Shown: positions 42,266 to 50,818 of the stretch, in pieces | Layout: every line of letters begins with the position of its first letter | Position numbering within the stretch: position 1 is the stretch's first letter | DNA from: Chitinophaga sp. | GTDB lineage: Bacteria; Bacteroidota; Bacteroidia; Chitinophagales; Chitinophagaceae | DNA: 64,000 nucleotides | Assembly (NCBI RefSeq): GCF_017745275.1 | Contig: NZ_JAGHZS010000001.1 | Coordinates: 1,178,001 to 1,242,000 of the forward strand | Reading direction: 5' to 3' | Notes under the pieces: model-generated | Seen by the model: the letters and a program-made list of their open reading frames with translations, nothing else | Told to the model about the DNA's origin: nothing | The model's database searches: none | Translations under genes and position numbers: made by a program

Positions 42266-45246
42266 CCGTCCGATTCTTTTTTGGTTAAATATAACTTGGG
42301 CAATGATAATCTTTTCTCATCAATTCCAATTTCAAAAGAAGCCTTTGGATTATAATCAAATATTGAATTATACTTCGCTGGTTTTCCCGCTACTTCCGGT
42401 GACGTAGCATCCTTCTTTTTCTTCTCCCTTACTTTCTCTGAAACGCTTATTTTGCCTTCCACCATTCCCTCAATTTTTATGCCTTCAAAAACAAGATCCA
42501 GGCCGAGGTAAAGCCCTTCTTCATCGGAGCCAAAGATACCCTGCAGTCCCAGGCCGGATGAGCCTTCCAGCCCCATTCCGAATGACACTACCACTTTGGT
42601 TGTCAGGAAGGTAGTCGTTTTCGCCAGGTTCAGTTTACATTCCACTTTCACTGAAATAAATGCACCACCTTTAATCAGCTCTTCTTTTTTATCGGAGTGG
42701 CCGGCCTCTCTCGTAAACACATTACCTCCTACGGTATTATGTTTGAATGTGGCCTCCATATCTATCTTACCGGTAATCGACACATTCAGCACCACCTTAC
42801 TTTCATCGTCTGCCAGCAGGTACAATAAAGCATCCACTGTTTTCAGGATCGCGTAGGCGAGTGGATGACGGCGGCAAAGCAGCTCCAGGAAATCCCATTT
42901 AACTTCCAGTCCAATCAACGGTTTTGCCTCCAGCTTTATCAGCACTGTTTTTCCGGCTCCCCACAGCTCCGACGATTTATCCACCGGCGGCATGGTTTCA
43001 TAATACCAGGATGCAGCCAGCCCCACTTTCGGGAACTGCAACTCATAATCCACCGGCTTACGTTGCATCTTACTGATCAGCCCCTGTATATTCTTATCGG
43101 CACTATCCTTATTCTTAGTAATGAAGGCGTCCGGATCTTTTCCATCTCCTTCTACATCTGCTTTGGCAGTATATTTTCCCTCCAGTATATCTTTCGCTCC
43201 CTGAGCCAGTTCCCATACCTTCCTGATCATTCCGCAGTACTTCTGCACCAGCTCCTGGATGGGTTCTATGCTCTCCTTGTCGTTATTCCATTCCACTTTG
43301 ATGGAAAACTGGAACTTCCGGAGCACTTCCAGTAATTCAGCGAATTTCCCCTTTGTTTTTACATCTGCCGGCGGCGCGTCTTTACTTTCAGGCAGTGCCA
43401 TCATCTGCCCAATTTCGCGGGCATTGGATTCGTTATAATGATCCAGTACAGGAGTTGGTTTGCTGTATTTGTCTTTCACCTTATCTCCTATCTTCTCCAC
43501 ACTCTCCATCCTGTTCAGCACAAAGCGCTGCATTTTTCCGGTGATCCCTTTCCCTTTGTTATCGTTGGCAAACTTTTCTTTCAGCTGTTTGAAGTCTTCT
43601 TCCTTCATATTGAACGCCAGTGCCGCCGTCCATTTGATATCAGGATAGATGGCAAAGTTGATGAGGTGTTTCCAGCGACAGGTTTGTATTGTCACCGGGA
43701 AATGATCCACCTGGGCCGCCGGAATCCAGATATAGCCCAATACTCTTTTGGCCAGTTCTACTTTGTCGAGCCCCTCCGGCATATATTTATATTCGGCATC
43801 AAATTCCAGCTCTGTATCAGACGATTTAATCACGCCCGAAAAAGAACTGCCCGTATCCCGTTTATACTTGTAGTTATTCAGTTTTACCTCCACCTTTCCT
43901 TTGGCAGCACTGTCGCTGTCACCCGGCCGTTTTACGCCGGCCTTTTCATCTTCCTTTTTATATCCTTTTGCCAGGAAGCTGCTCAGGTCTATCACATGAT
44001 CTTTGTGCTTAGGGGTAGCAGTACATTCTTCTGCATGTGTAACCAGGCTTTCCACCTTTAGCTTGATCGTTTTTTTCGCAGGGCCTCCGCCGGCTACGAT
44101 ATTAAACGTTAGATTTTCTGGCGGCTTGAAGTCAAGAATATTTTCATTGAAGATGGTTTGCAATCCATCATCTTTACCTTCCACCGTGATCATGCTGTAT
44201 TTGCAGGGCTGAAAGCGTTGCGAATTGGTGGGAATATCTCCTACTATCACGGGTTTATTACCACCATACATCAGGGGAGATTCTTTTACTTTTTCGTCTT
44301 CTGTTACGGTGATAAAAGCATTCGCCAAAGACTTGGAAATCTTACCATTTTTCGATTTCAACACCGGGTATATCTTCAAACTTTCGCCAGCGCCAGGCTT
44401 CCAGAGGTCATCAATAAATACATCGATGATTACTTTTTGCACAAAAGCCTCGTAGGTAATGATGCCATCAGCGGCAATTTTAGCGGTTTTCTTACCGTCT
44501 TTATCTTTTAACACATAGTCGGTAACCTGCTTTGCGCCACGGGTGGTTTCATCATTTAATATCTTGGTGATTTTCACCTGCCGGGTAAAGTGTTTGATAG
44601 CATCGTTGGGAGTTTGCTTGCCTTTTTCAATGTCTGCTTTGCCATCAGTACGTTCCCATGGCGGGAGGTCATCATCAGCGGAGGTGGTGTCATGGTCCAT
44701 CAGGAATATCTTGATTTCGTGACCATACATGGCCTGGGTATAGATATGCAGTTGTACGCTTTCACGGAATTTCCTGGCGCTGCCGGTGATGATAGCACCA
44801 TCGTTGTTGGGCGAATACTCCCGCCATTCGGCGGAGAGGAACGCCGGTTTACCCTTGGCCGCAACAAAATAGCCATGTGTGGCAGAGTTGGTAGGTTCCT
44901 GTTCCCCTAATATAGGCTCCAGCCAGGCCAGGCCGCCGCCTTCCACTATTTTAGGGAAGTTGGCATATACGAGTGGGCCTTTTAGTGCGTCATTCACATC
45001 TGTTTTTTTGAAAGTGAGCGTACGCAACATAGACCAGATCCAGCGATAGGCGGGTTTATCCGCCGCCGGCGCCTTCATGGGAATGGTAATTTTTGTGGGT
45101 GCAGGTATCTTTTCCACCATCGTGGTGATACTCGTCATCTCTGCACGTATGGATCCCGCTTCATTTAATACGGCAGTAGATCTTTTGGAGTCAACGGTTC
45201 CTTTGGTAGCCGGAATGGTAACAACAAGTTTTTTATTATCAGACAT
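42262..45246 (-). CDS. 994-aa putative cargo/effector protein of the VgrG operon
   Basis: A very large protein of no recognised family, without signal peptide or long membrane helix. The N-terminus (SDNKKLVVTIPATKGTVDSK) is basic. Residues 100-420 contain beta-rich modules (RESVQLHIYTQAMYGHEIKI, KVIIDVFIDDLWKPGAGES), the middle is charged and helical, and the last 200 residues alternate short strands and Gly (FGMGLEGSSGLGLQGIFG, LGLDLVFEGIKIEGMVEG). It lies ten bases behind the DUF4280 PAAR-like gene and four bases into the following lipoprotein. Cargo genes behind a PAAR tip are typically effectors, so this is a candidate toxin; a structural role is possible. Confidence 0.6.
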   Translation of the reverse strand: MSDNKKLVVTIPATKGTVDSKRSTAVLNEAGSIRAEMTSITTMVEKIPAPTKITIPMKAPAADKPAYRWIWSMLRTLTFKKTDVNDALKGPLVYANFPKIVEGGGLAWLEPILGEQEPTNSATHGYFVAAKGKPAFLSAEWREYSPNNDGAIITGSARKFRESVQLHIYTQAMYGHEIKIFLMDHDTTSADDDLPPWERTDGKADIEKGKQTPNDAIKHFTRQVKITKILNDETTRGAKQVTDYVLKDKDGKKTAKIAADGIITYEAFVQKVIIDVFIDDLWKPGAGESLKIYPVLKSKNGKISKSLANAFITVTEDEKVKESPLMYGGNKPVIVGDIPTNSQRFQPCKYSMITVEGKDDGLQTIFNENILDFKPPENLTFNIVAGGGPAKKTIKLKVESLVTHAEECTATPKHKDHVIDLSSFLAKGYKKEDEKAGVKRPGDSDSAAKGKVEVKLNNYKYKRDTGSSFSGVIKSSDTELEFDAEYKYMPEGLDKVELAKRVLGYIWIPAAQVDHFPVTIQTCRWKHLINFAIYPDIKWTAALAFNMKEEDFKQLKEKFANDNKGKGITGKMQRFVLNRMESVEKIGDKVKDKYSKPTPVLDHYNESNAREIGQMMALPESKDAPPADVKTKGKFAELLEVLRKFQFSIKVEWNNDKESIEPIQELVQKYCGMIRKVWELAQGAKDILEGKYTAKADVEGDGKDPDAFITKNKDSADKNIQGLISKMQRKPVDYELQFPKVGLAASWYYETMPPVDKSSELWGAGKTVLIKLEAKPLIGLEVKWDFLELLCRRHPLAYAILKTVDALLYLLADDESKVVLNVSITGKIDMEATFKHNTVGGNVFTREAGHSDKKEELIKGGAFISVKVECKLNLAKTTTFLTTKVVVSFGMGLEGSSGLGLQGIFGSDEEGLYLGLDLVFEGIKIEGMVEGKISVSEKVREKKKKDATSPEVAGKPAKYNSIFDYNPKASFEIGIDEKRLSLPKLYLTKKESDG

Positions 45247-45256
45247 GGCTGCTATT

Positions 45257-45739
45257 TTAGAATGGCTGCCCCTGTGGCAGTTTAATCAGGAATAAATCTT
45301 CTTCTACTTTTTGCACATCTACCATGGGGTTAAGATGTGATTGTACTTCTTTATCGGCTTTTTCTGCATCTTTCTTTGTCATGTCGGCGGTTTGCCCATG
45401 GAAGGTAATGTCGATACAGTCTTTACCACCAATAGCACAGGTGCCTTTGCTATCTTCCAATAAAATATTACTACCTCCCGGCAATACCACCTTATCATAA
45501 AACCCGCTCCAGGCTGTGATAGCCACTTTACACGGGTTATTATTCATTTTTTTGCAGCTACCGAAGGTATTGGCTTCGAAAGGCTGACCAATATCTTTGG
45601 TGTTGGCCAACGGCTTTTCCGCACCATCCTTATCATTGATATAGTGTACCTGTTGGCTCTTTACTTTTAGTTTATCGGGGGTAGTACCAAACTTGCACTG
45701 GCAGATGGCACCCTGGCATACCAAATGTTTTTCGCTCAT
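45257..45739 (-). CDS. DUF4280 PAAR-like spike tip protein
   Basis: 160 residues with the DUF4280 pattern: KHLVCQGAICQCKFGTTPDK, later FGSCKKMNNNPCKVAI and GTCAIGGKDCIDITFHGQT. Six or more Cys in paired positions suggest metal binding or disulfides at the tip. DUF4280 proteins replace PAAR proteins in many Bacteroidota injection systems: they cap the VgrG trimer and carry effectors. Here it lies in the same operon as VgrG, four genes further on, and directly before the 994-aa gene, so it may recruit that product. No effector domain is fused to it. Confidence 0.85.
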   Translation of the reverse strand: MSEKHLVCQGAICQCKFGTTPDKLKVKSQQVHYINDKDGAEKPLANTKDIGQPFEANTFGSCKKMNNNPCKVAITAWSGFYDKVVLPGGSNILLEDSKGTCAIGGKDCIDITFHGQTADMTKKDAEKADKEVQSHLNPMVDVQKVEEDLFLIKLPQGQPF

Positions 45740-45748
45740 ATCCTGATT

Positions 45749-46708
45749 TTATCCACGCTTGAATAATGATGAAAAGAAGCTTTTCTTTTTTTCGTTTGTT
45801 TCGGATGGTGTATCGGGCATCACCACCTGCATTGTGGGCGCCGGTGCTTTGTCCTTTTCCCGCAGGTGATAAACAGAGAAACTGATTTTCTTCTCCAGGC
45901 CTGGACCTGATTCCATGTGACAGTGGCCTATAATAGCGTTGATGGAATAGTCGTGATGATATAGCTTATACACCATATCCATGTTGCCTTTCAACGGTGT
46001 ATGTACGCCCTCCATATGCTGCGACAATGGCAGGTCCTTTTCCTGTAGCAGGTCTTCCACACTGCGCGGATCATTGCAGTAACCTTTTTGCTGGAGAATA
46101 AGACAGCCGCTATCGGTATGATGCTGTACCGGCTTTTGCGTTACGGCAAAGCTCACCGGCGCCGTATATGGCATCACCGGCAATGCCGCAGTGATAGGTC
46201 GCTCTATGATATCACTCCCCTGGTATACATTGGAAAAATAAAGCGACATAAACCAATCGCGGCAAAGCGACTGGTAAATATGTGCAGGGCTGCTTACCGC
46301 AAGGTCCATGTATTCCACAATATCGTCTGTTACGTTGCCGGTATAATACTGCGTGATTTTAGGCTTAGCCGCTTCCCAGGCGGCGGCAATCTGCTCCTGG
46401 TTAGCCACAGCGATAAACTGTCCGGCGTCATTCACCGTGATCTGCAATGGATACAATACGCGCCCACAGCTTTCTGCCAGCTTATCGATCATTTTCTCCG
46501 GCGCCTGGTCGTTAATATATACTTGTCCTTTATTGATTTCAAAGAGAAACTGTGGACCCGGTTGTTTTCGTATACAGCATACCGTTATTTCATAGCTGAT
46601 GGTTTGCAGCACACCAGCGGTTTCAAAGGTATACGTAACTCCGTAGGTCCTGTTCAGATGTATTGGGTTAAAGCGGAAAGCATTCGCCGCTGTGGATGAA
46701 TAATTCAT
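45749..46708 (-). CDS. unknown protein of the VgrG operon (possible adaptor or loading factor)
   Basis: 319 residues, no signal peptide and no recognised domain. It is alpha/beta with segments such as YEITVCCIRKQPGPQFLFEI, GRVLYPLQITVNDAGQFIAV and IYQSLCRDWFMSLYFSNVYQ, and it ends in a basic, aromatic tail (KKKSFFSSLFKRG) after a flexible PAPTMQVVMPDTPSE linker. It sits between the secreted partner of the protease (4 bases) and the PAAR-like gene (9 bases). Cytoplasmic proteins in this place of injection operons are often chaperones or adaptors that load effectors onto VgrG or PAAR. That is inferred from position only. Confidence 0.6.
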   Translation of the reverse strand: MNYSSTAANAFRFNPIHLNRTYGVTYTFETAGVLQTISYEITVCCIRKQPGPQFLFEINKGQVYINDQAPEKMIDKLAESCGRVLYPLQITVNDAGQFIAVANQEQIAAAWEAAKPKITQYYTGNVTDDIVEYMDLAVSSPAHIYQSLCRDWFMSLYFSNVYQGSDIIERPITAALPVMPYTAPVSFAVTQKPVQHHTDSGCLILQQKGYCNDPRSVEDLLQEKDLPLSQHMEGVHTPLKGNMDMVYKLYHHDYSINAIIGHCHMESGPGLEKKISFSVYHLREKDKAPAPTMQVVMPDTPSETNEKKKSFFSSLFKRG

Positions 46709-46712
46709 ATCA

Positions 46713-47198
46713 CTAGTACTTATTTATGTGAACACCTGTTAAAACCAAACGGGTGGTTTGTACCAACACATCATTCACATATTTCCGGATGGATACCGGT
46801 ATGGCGCTGGTATCAGTATCGATCTCATAATACAATGGCGGGCGGTTGGTAAATCCCAGCTCTACCATCAATGCCGGTTGATCGTGACAATACACGCATC
46901 CCCATTTCGCCGTATTACCGGCAGTGAATAACAATGCAGGAACGGAGTCCATGATAAACCGGCTTTGCTGCCACTGTTCGGCTGATTGTTTTACCACGGC
47001 AGAATCTACCTTAGGGCCGTTGAAATCCAGCCAGGTACGTTCCAGTGCGTGGGCAGTAATTTTATATTTCGCACGTACGGCCATGGAACTTACCCCAAAC
47101 TTCACCCAGCTAAGGGAATTATTGGAAGTAACCGTTTGTGCCGGTACGCAAACGCTTACCTGTAGCAGGAATACAAGGAGGTACAAATACTTGCCCAT
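46713..47198 (-). CDS. small secreted partner of the metalloprotease (candidate immunity protein)
   Basis: 161 residues with a clear signal peptide (GKYLYLLVFLLQVSVCVPAQ). The mature part carries SLSWVKFGVSSMAVRAKYKI and a Cys pair (WGCVYCHDQPALMVELGF); no family is recognised. Its ATG begins one base after the stop of the metzincin gene, so translation is coupled. A periplasmic protein encoded directly behind a secreted peptidase is what one expects of an immunity protein that protects the producer and its kin. The WGCVYC segment might bind a metal or form a disulfide. Confidence 0.6.
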   Translation of the reverse strand: MGKYLYLLVFLLQVSVCVPAQTVTSNNSLSWVKFGVSSMAVRAKYKITAHALERTWLDFNGPKVDSAVVKQSAEQWQQSRFIMDSVPALLFTAGNTAKWGCVYCHDQPALMVELGFTNRPPLYYEIDTDTSAIPVSIRKYVNDVLVQTTRLVLTGVHINKY

Positions 47199-47199
47199 A

Positions 47200-48699
47200 C
47201 TAATAATTTGTAGTTAAACTTCTGTCTTTTCGCATGATATCCCATTGCCACTTGAAAAACGAGCACATTTTATCTCCTGATTCAAACGGGTTACGGTTGC
47301 CGTTCTTCTGCCAGGTGTAGTCCATGATATTATCCGTATGGCCCTGGAAGAAGGTAAACGGTGGTGGCGTGAGGCCTGCCAGTGGCTCGCCTGCACTAAA
47401 GGTATGTTGCAACCCCAGCGAGTGGCCGGCTTCATGCAACAGTGTATGCCGGTGATTCAATCCGTTCAGGAATATCACATATGCATTGCCCCATTGAAAC
47501 TCTTTTGCAACGCTGCCATCGCCGGAGGTCAGGCCGTAAAGGGAATTAGCCGGCGCATCTGTCAGGAATATATAAGTACGTTTGTTGGCGTCGCCGTCAA
47601 TGCTCCCGCCGGCAGGCTTGTGGGTACCGTATTTCTCGTATAGTTTGATGATGTCATGGAGGTATGCATCGGTTGAGAAGGGCCGGTTGGTAGCACTCAG
47701 ATTATCCAGGCAGAAAACAACATCCCTGTCGGTTTGTGGAAGTGTACTGATATCAAAAGAAGTGTCTGTCTTTAGTTCTGCCCTGATAAGGGCCTGGTTA
47801 AAAGAGTTTCTTTTAAACTGGTATTCAAAGTCCTTTACATGTTTTTGCTCTATGGTAGTCATGCTGGTACCCTGGTAGCCTACCCGCACCAGCACCAGTT
47901 CCATTTTAGGAATCTCATTGTTCTGGTATACCATCAGTTTACCTATTTCGGTTTTCTTACTACCTAACTTCGCAAAAATCTTTATTTCTTCATGCTGCGA
48001 TAGCGGGGCATCGTTATTTACCACGTTGATGGCGGCTTTCAGGGTATAGTACATTACCTTCACTCCATTAGGTAAAAATTTCTTTTTCTTACCTGCTCCA
48101 ATCAATGCCCCGATACTTATTTTCTGCGGGCTTACTTTCAGGTGTGGATTTTTGCTTTCGAAGATGATTTCCGTGCCATCGTTAATGACTTCTTCAATTT
48201 CCTCCAGTTCCACATCCAGTTGAGCGCCGTTTTTGTTCATCGATGAACCATGCTTAAACTGTGCTTCCGTAGTATGTGGAAAAAGCGATAGCCATGCCGG
48301 GTAATAGTCTTTCCCATAAGGCTTTACCGGGTTCTTCACATCTTTCAGGTAGGTGCTTTTCACGGCCTCCACGTTATCCGCCAGGGGCAGGGTACTCATA
48401 CAGGAGCTACCATTATTATCACGTTCTATAAAGAAAAGCGGGTAGATGTACTCATCCCTGATCCAGTCGAAACCGTATTCGCCTTTGTAGCCGGCAGGTC
48501 TTCTGACATGCACCAGGAATTTTTTGAGTTCTTTTTCCTTTTGTTCAGGTGCTTTATACTTATCGTAAACAATTTTGTCGGTGCTTTTCAATTTCACCTG
48601 GTTGGCGGCATTCAGGCTGATATCGCCGTTGGTGGCGTAGGTAACAGATTGTTCTGAATGCTCTACAATTGTTTTTGCTACAGAAATTATACTTCCCAT
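47200..48699 (-). CDS. metzincin-type zinc metalloprotease, VgrG-linked effector
   Basis: 499 residues. The zinc motif HEAGHSLGLQH is at 422-432 and the Met-turn NIMDY with Met459 follows, which together identify the metzincin clan of secreted zinc peptidases. The first 60 residues (YATNGDISLNAANQVKLKST) resemble the repeating tail of VgrG, so this end could extend or dock onto the spike. There is no signal peptide, consistent with delivery by the injection machine. The gene starts 18 bases behind VgrG and is followed after one base by a small exported protein. The target, in the periplasm or at the surface of another cell, is unknown. The protease assignment is strong, the effector role inferred. 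Confidence 0.85.
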   Translation of the reverse strand: MGSIISVAKTIVEHSEQSVTYATNGDISLNAANQVKLKSTDKIVYDKYKAPEQKEKELKKFLVHVRRPAGYKGEYGFDWIRDEYIYPLFFIERDNNGSSCMSTLPLADNVEAVKSTYLKDVKNPVKPYGKDYYPAWLSLFPHTTEAQFKHGSSMNKNGAQLDVELEEIEEVINDGTEIIFESKNPHLKVSPQKISIGALIGAGKKKKFLPNGVKVMYYTLKAAINVVNNDAPLSQHEEIKIFAKLGSKKTEIGKLMVYQNNEIPKMELVLVRVGYQGTSMTTIEQKHVKDFEYQFKRNSFNQALIRAELKTDTSFDISTLPQTDRDVVFCLDNLSATNRPFSTDAYLHDIIKLYEKYGTHKPAGGSIDGDANKRTYIFLTDAPANSLYGLTSGDGSVAKEFQWGNAYVIFLNGLNHRHTLLHEAGHSLGLQHTFSAGEPLAGLTPPPFTFFQGHTDNIMDYTWQKNGNRNPFESGDKMCSFFKWQWDIMRKDRSLTTNY

Positions 48700-48717
48700 G
48701 TGATCAGTATATAGGGG

Positions 48718-50496
48718 TTAAAACATTTTTGCTTTGTCGCCGCTTTTATTCACAATTTGTTTAGCGCTGTGCATTTCAATATTTTCCTTTGTACTGTTCA
48801 TGCTTACTTTTTCGGCAGTTTTCTCGATACTTTTAGCGGTGCGCTGCAGGGTATCATCAGCCACTTCTTTAATATTAGCTGCCAGCAGGCTGAAATCTTT
48901 GGTGGCGGTTTGTGAAATATTTTTGCCGGCGCTCACCTGTATATTTTCTTTTGCGGTAAAGCTGATATTTTTTGCGTTGACAGTAATATTTTCCGGCGCG
49001 CTGATATTGATGCTTTGAGCGCTGGTATCCAGCGTAACGATGTTCCCGGATTTATCAGTGATGGTGATACTTTCAGCACCATCGGTATCATCGAGGCGGA
49101 TGATATGGCCGCTGCGGGTTTTAATTACTTTCAGGTTATTCTGTGCATCGCCGAAACTCGTTTTGGCGTTACCGTTATATACTGTTCCCATCACCAGCGG
49201 TGCTTCGGCGTTGCCGGCTTCAAAGTCCACCCATACCTCCTCTCCTGTTTCGGGGATGAAGTAAAAGCCTTTGTCGGCTCCGCCATGTGGTGATACAATG
49301 CGCAGCCAAGGTGTACTCCCTTGTTGCTGCCATTGGAATTTCACCCGTACGCGGCCCAGGCCTTTAGGATCGTTGTTGTCTGTTACAATGGCGCTTTGTG
49401 GCTCGCAAAGAGGGACCAGTCCAACGTTGACTGCAGGCATTGCCGCAGCGGCCGGAATAGCTTCAAAGGTATTTTTATACAACCCGTTTTCTGTGCAATG
49501 ATGTACCAGCCGGGTAATCACAAATTCGCCGTGATGTTCCTGCGACAGCACCGATTCATTTACAGCAATAATATCCCCGATGCGCAGGGCGCTTTGCTGG
49601 CTGGTACCTTTCAGTACAGCCATCTGCGAAAGCTTTCCTTTCTTCTGCAGGGTAGTATATTTATCCAGTTGTAATTTAGCGCCGCTGGCCACAGCCTGGT
49701 TCACGTTATAAAGAGAAGTTTTCTTATAGAGTCGTTCACTCACTTCTTTCATATGGCTCGTATATACGTCGAGGTTACCTGATGCCGCTGAATTGGTATC
49801 ATTGCTGACCGCCTGGTTCTGGCGGTATTCAAACGCATGCAGCCGGCTGTTATTGGACTTCACGGTGAGGTCGAGGTGAAAGTCAATCAGGTCTACCTGG
49901 TGCGTGAGGGTTGTTCTTTGTGGGCGATAGTTGCCAAACACTACTTTCTCTCCATCATAGAAAAACCATTCACCGAAGCGGGCGGCCAGTCGTGATATAA
50001 ATTGGTAGGTGGTTTCCTTGTACTGCACAATGTATTTGAGTGCATCAGTGGTAGCCGGATCTATCACAGGGGATTTAGCATAAGGTCCGCATCCCTTCAA
50101 CGCTTCCGTTACAATGGCTGATAATGTTTTTTGTTCGAAACAGGCAATGTGTTCATCATCTTCCAACAGCATAGTAACACTATGTCCTTTGATAATACAA
50201 AAGCCATGGGTGCCGTCGCTGGCTTTACCCATGCTGATGCCGCTTACAAGGCCATTAAAAATTAGTGGTTTATATACACCGTTAGTTTCTACTGGTTTTA
50301 TGGAGATGGAAATTTCCTTGCCCAAAAATTCTTTACTGGCGCTGAACAGGCCTTTCCCCAGCCTGGTAAGCCAGTCGTAGCCAATCATAATTTCAAAGGC
50401 ATGGTGTCCATTAATGGTTTGTTGTAGTTCCAGGGAATGAAAAGAGGTGAACTGGTGATCACCAATAGAAAATGAGGTGTGCGTATACAATGACAT
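48718..50496 (-). CDS. vgrG: VgrG spike protein of a Bacteroidota type VI (or related contractile) secretion system
   Basis: 592 residues with all VgrG parts: gp27-like domains at the N-terminus (about 1-340, including AFEYRQNQAVSNDTNSA), the gp5 OB-fold (DNNDPKGLGRVRVKFQWQQQ, GSTPWLRIVSPHGGADKG, GEEVWVDFEAGNAEAPLVMG) and a C-terminal repeat-rich tail (TVNAKNISFTAKENIQVSAG) that should form the triangular beta-helix needle. The system type seen in Bacteroidota is T6SS-iii. No sheath, tube or baseplate gene lies in this window, so the operon is a cargo module whose machine is encoded elsewhere. It is the first gene of a seven-gene minus-strand operon. Confidence 0.9.
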   Translation of the reverse strand: MSLYTHTSFSIGDHQFTSFHSLELQQTINGHHAFEIMIGYDWLTRLGKGLFSASKEFLGKEISISIKPVETNGVYKPLIFNGLVSGISMGKASDGTHGFCIIKGHSVTMLLEDDEHIACFEQKTLSAIVTEALKGCGPYAKSPVIDPATTDALKYIVQYKETTYQFISRLAARFGEWFFYDGEKVVFGNYRPQRTTLTHQVDLIDFHLDLTVKSNNSRLHAFEYRQNQAVSNDTNSAASGNLDVYTSHMKEVSERLYKKTSLYNVNQAVASGAKLQLDKYTTLQKKGKLSQMAVLKGTSQQSALRIGDIIAVNESVLSQEHHGEFVITRLVHHCTENGLYKNTFEAIPAAAAMPAVNVGLVPLCEPQSAIVTDNNDPKGLGRVRVKFQWQQQGSTPWLRIVSPHGGADKGFYFIPETGEEVWVDFEAGNAEAPLVMGTVYNGNAKTSFGDAQNNLKVIKTRSGHIIRLDDTDGAESITITDKSGNIVTLDTSAQSINISAPENITVNAKNISFTAKENIQVSAGKNISQTATKDFSLLAANIKEVADDTLQRTAKSIEKTAEKVSMNSTKENIEMHSAKQIVNKSGDKAKMF

Positions 50497-50818
50497 TTCG
50501 CAGCTTTTACAGTTTTAAATATGGTTATAAACAATATATCCTTTGTCAGCGGCCGTTTCCGGCGCCTGAAAAATGATATGGGCCATTACTTCAACATGAA
50601 ATTATCCAGGAGCTGCTGGTTGAAATACACGGGTTGAACACTCAACACAGCAGATAGATATGGTTCCTAATAATCTGCAACTAATATACAACATGTGGTA
50701 GAATTTCCAGCAACCGGGCTCAAAAAATACCATCCATCAAATTTAATCTGCAAAAGAGCTCAGCCATTGTAAAAATGTCCGGATGAACAATTAAGTTTAC
50801 AAGCTCAAAATTACTACT
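50497..50818. other. 322-base divergent intergenic region
   Basis: It lies between vgrG (minus) and the erythromycin-esterase-like gene (plus). No coding frame and no strong hairpin were seen. The promoters of both units must lie here, but no full TAnnTTTG box with a correctly spaced TTTG was found. Confidence 0.4.

Noticed and set aside
43438..44061. 207-codon plus-strand frame opposite the 994-aa gene
   Set aside because: It is a shadow of a long real frame, with Phe/Leu-rich composition and no start signal.
46088..46699. 203-codon plus-strand frame opposite the 319-aa operon gene
   Set aside because: It is antisense within a tightly packed operon and no recognisable protein pattern is present.
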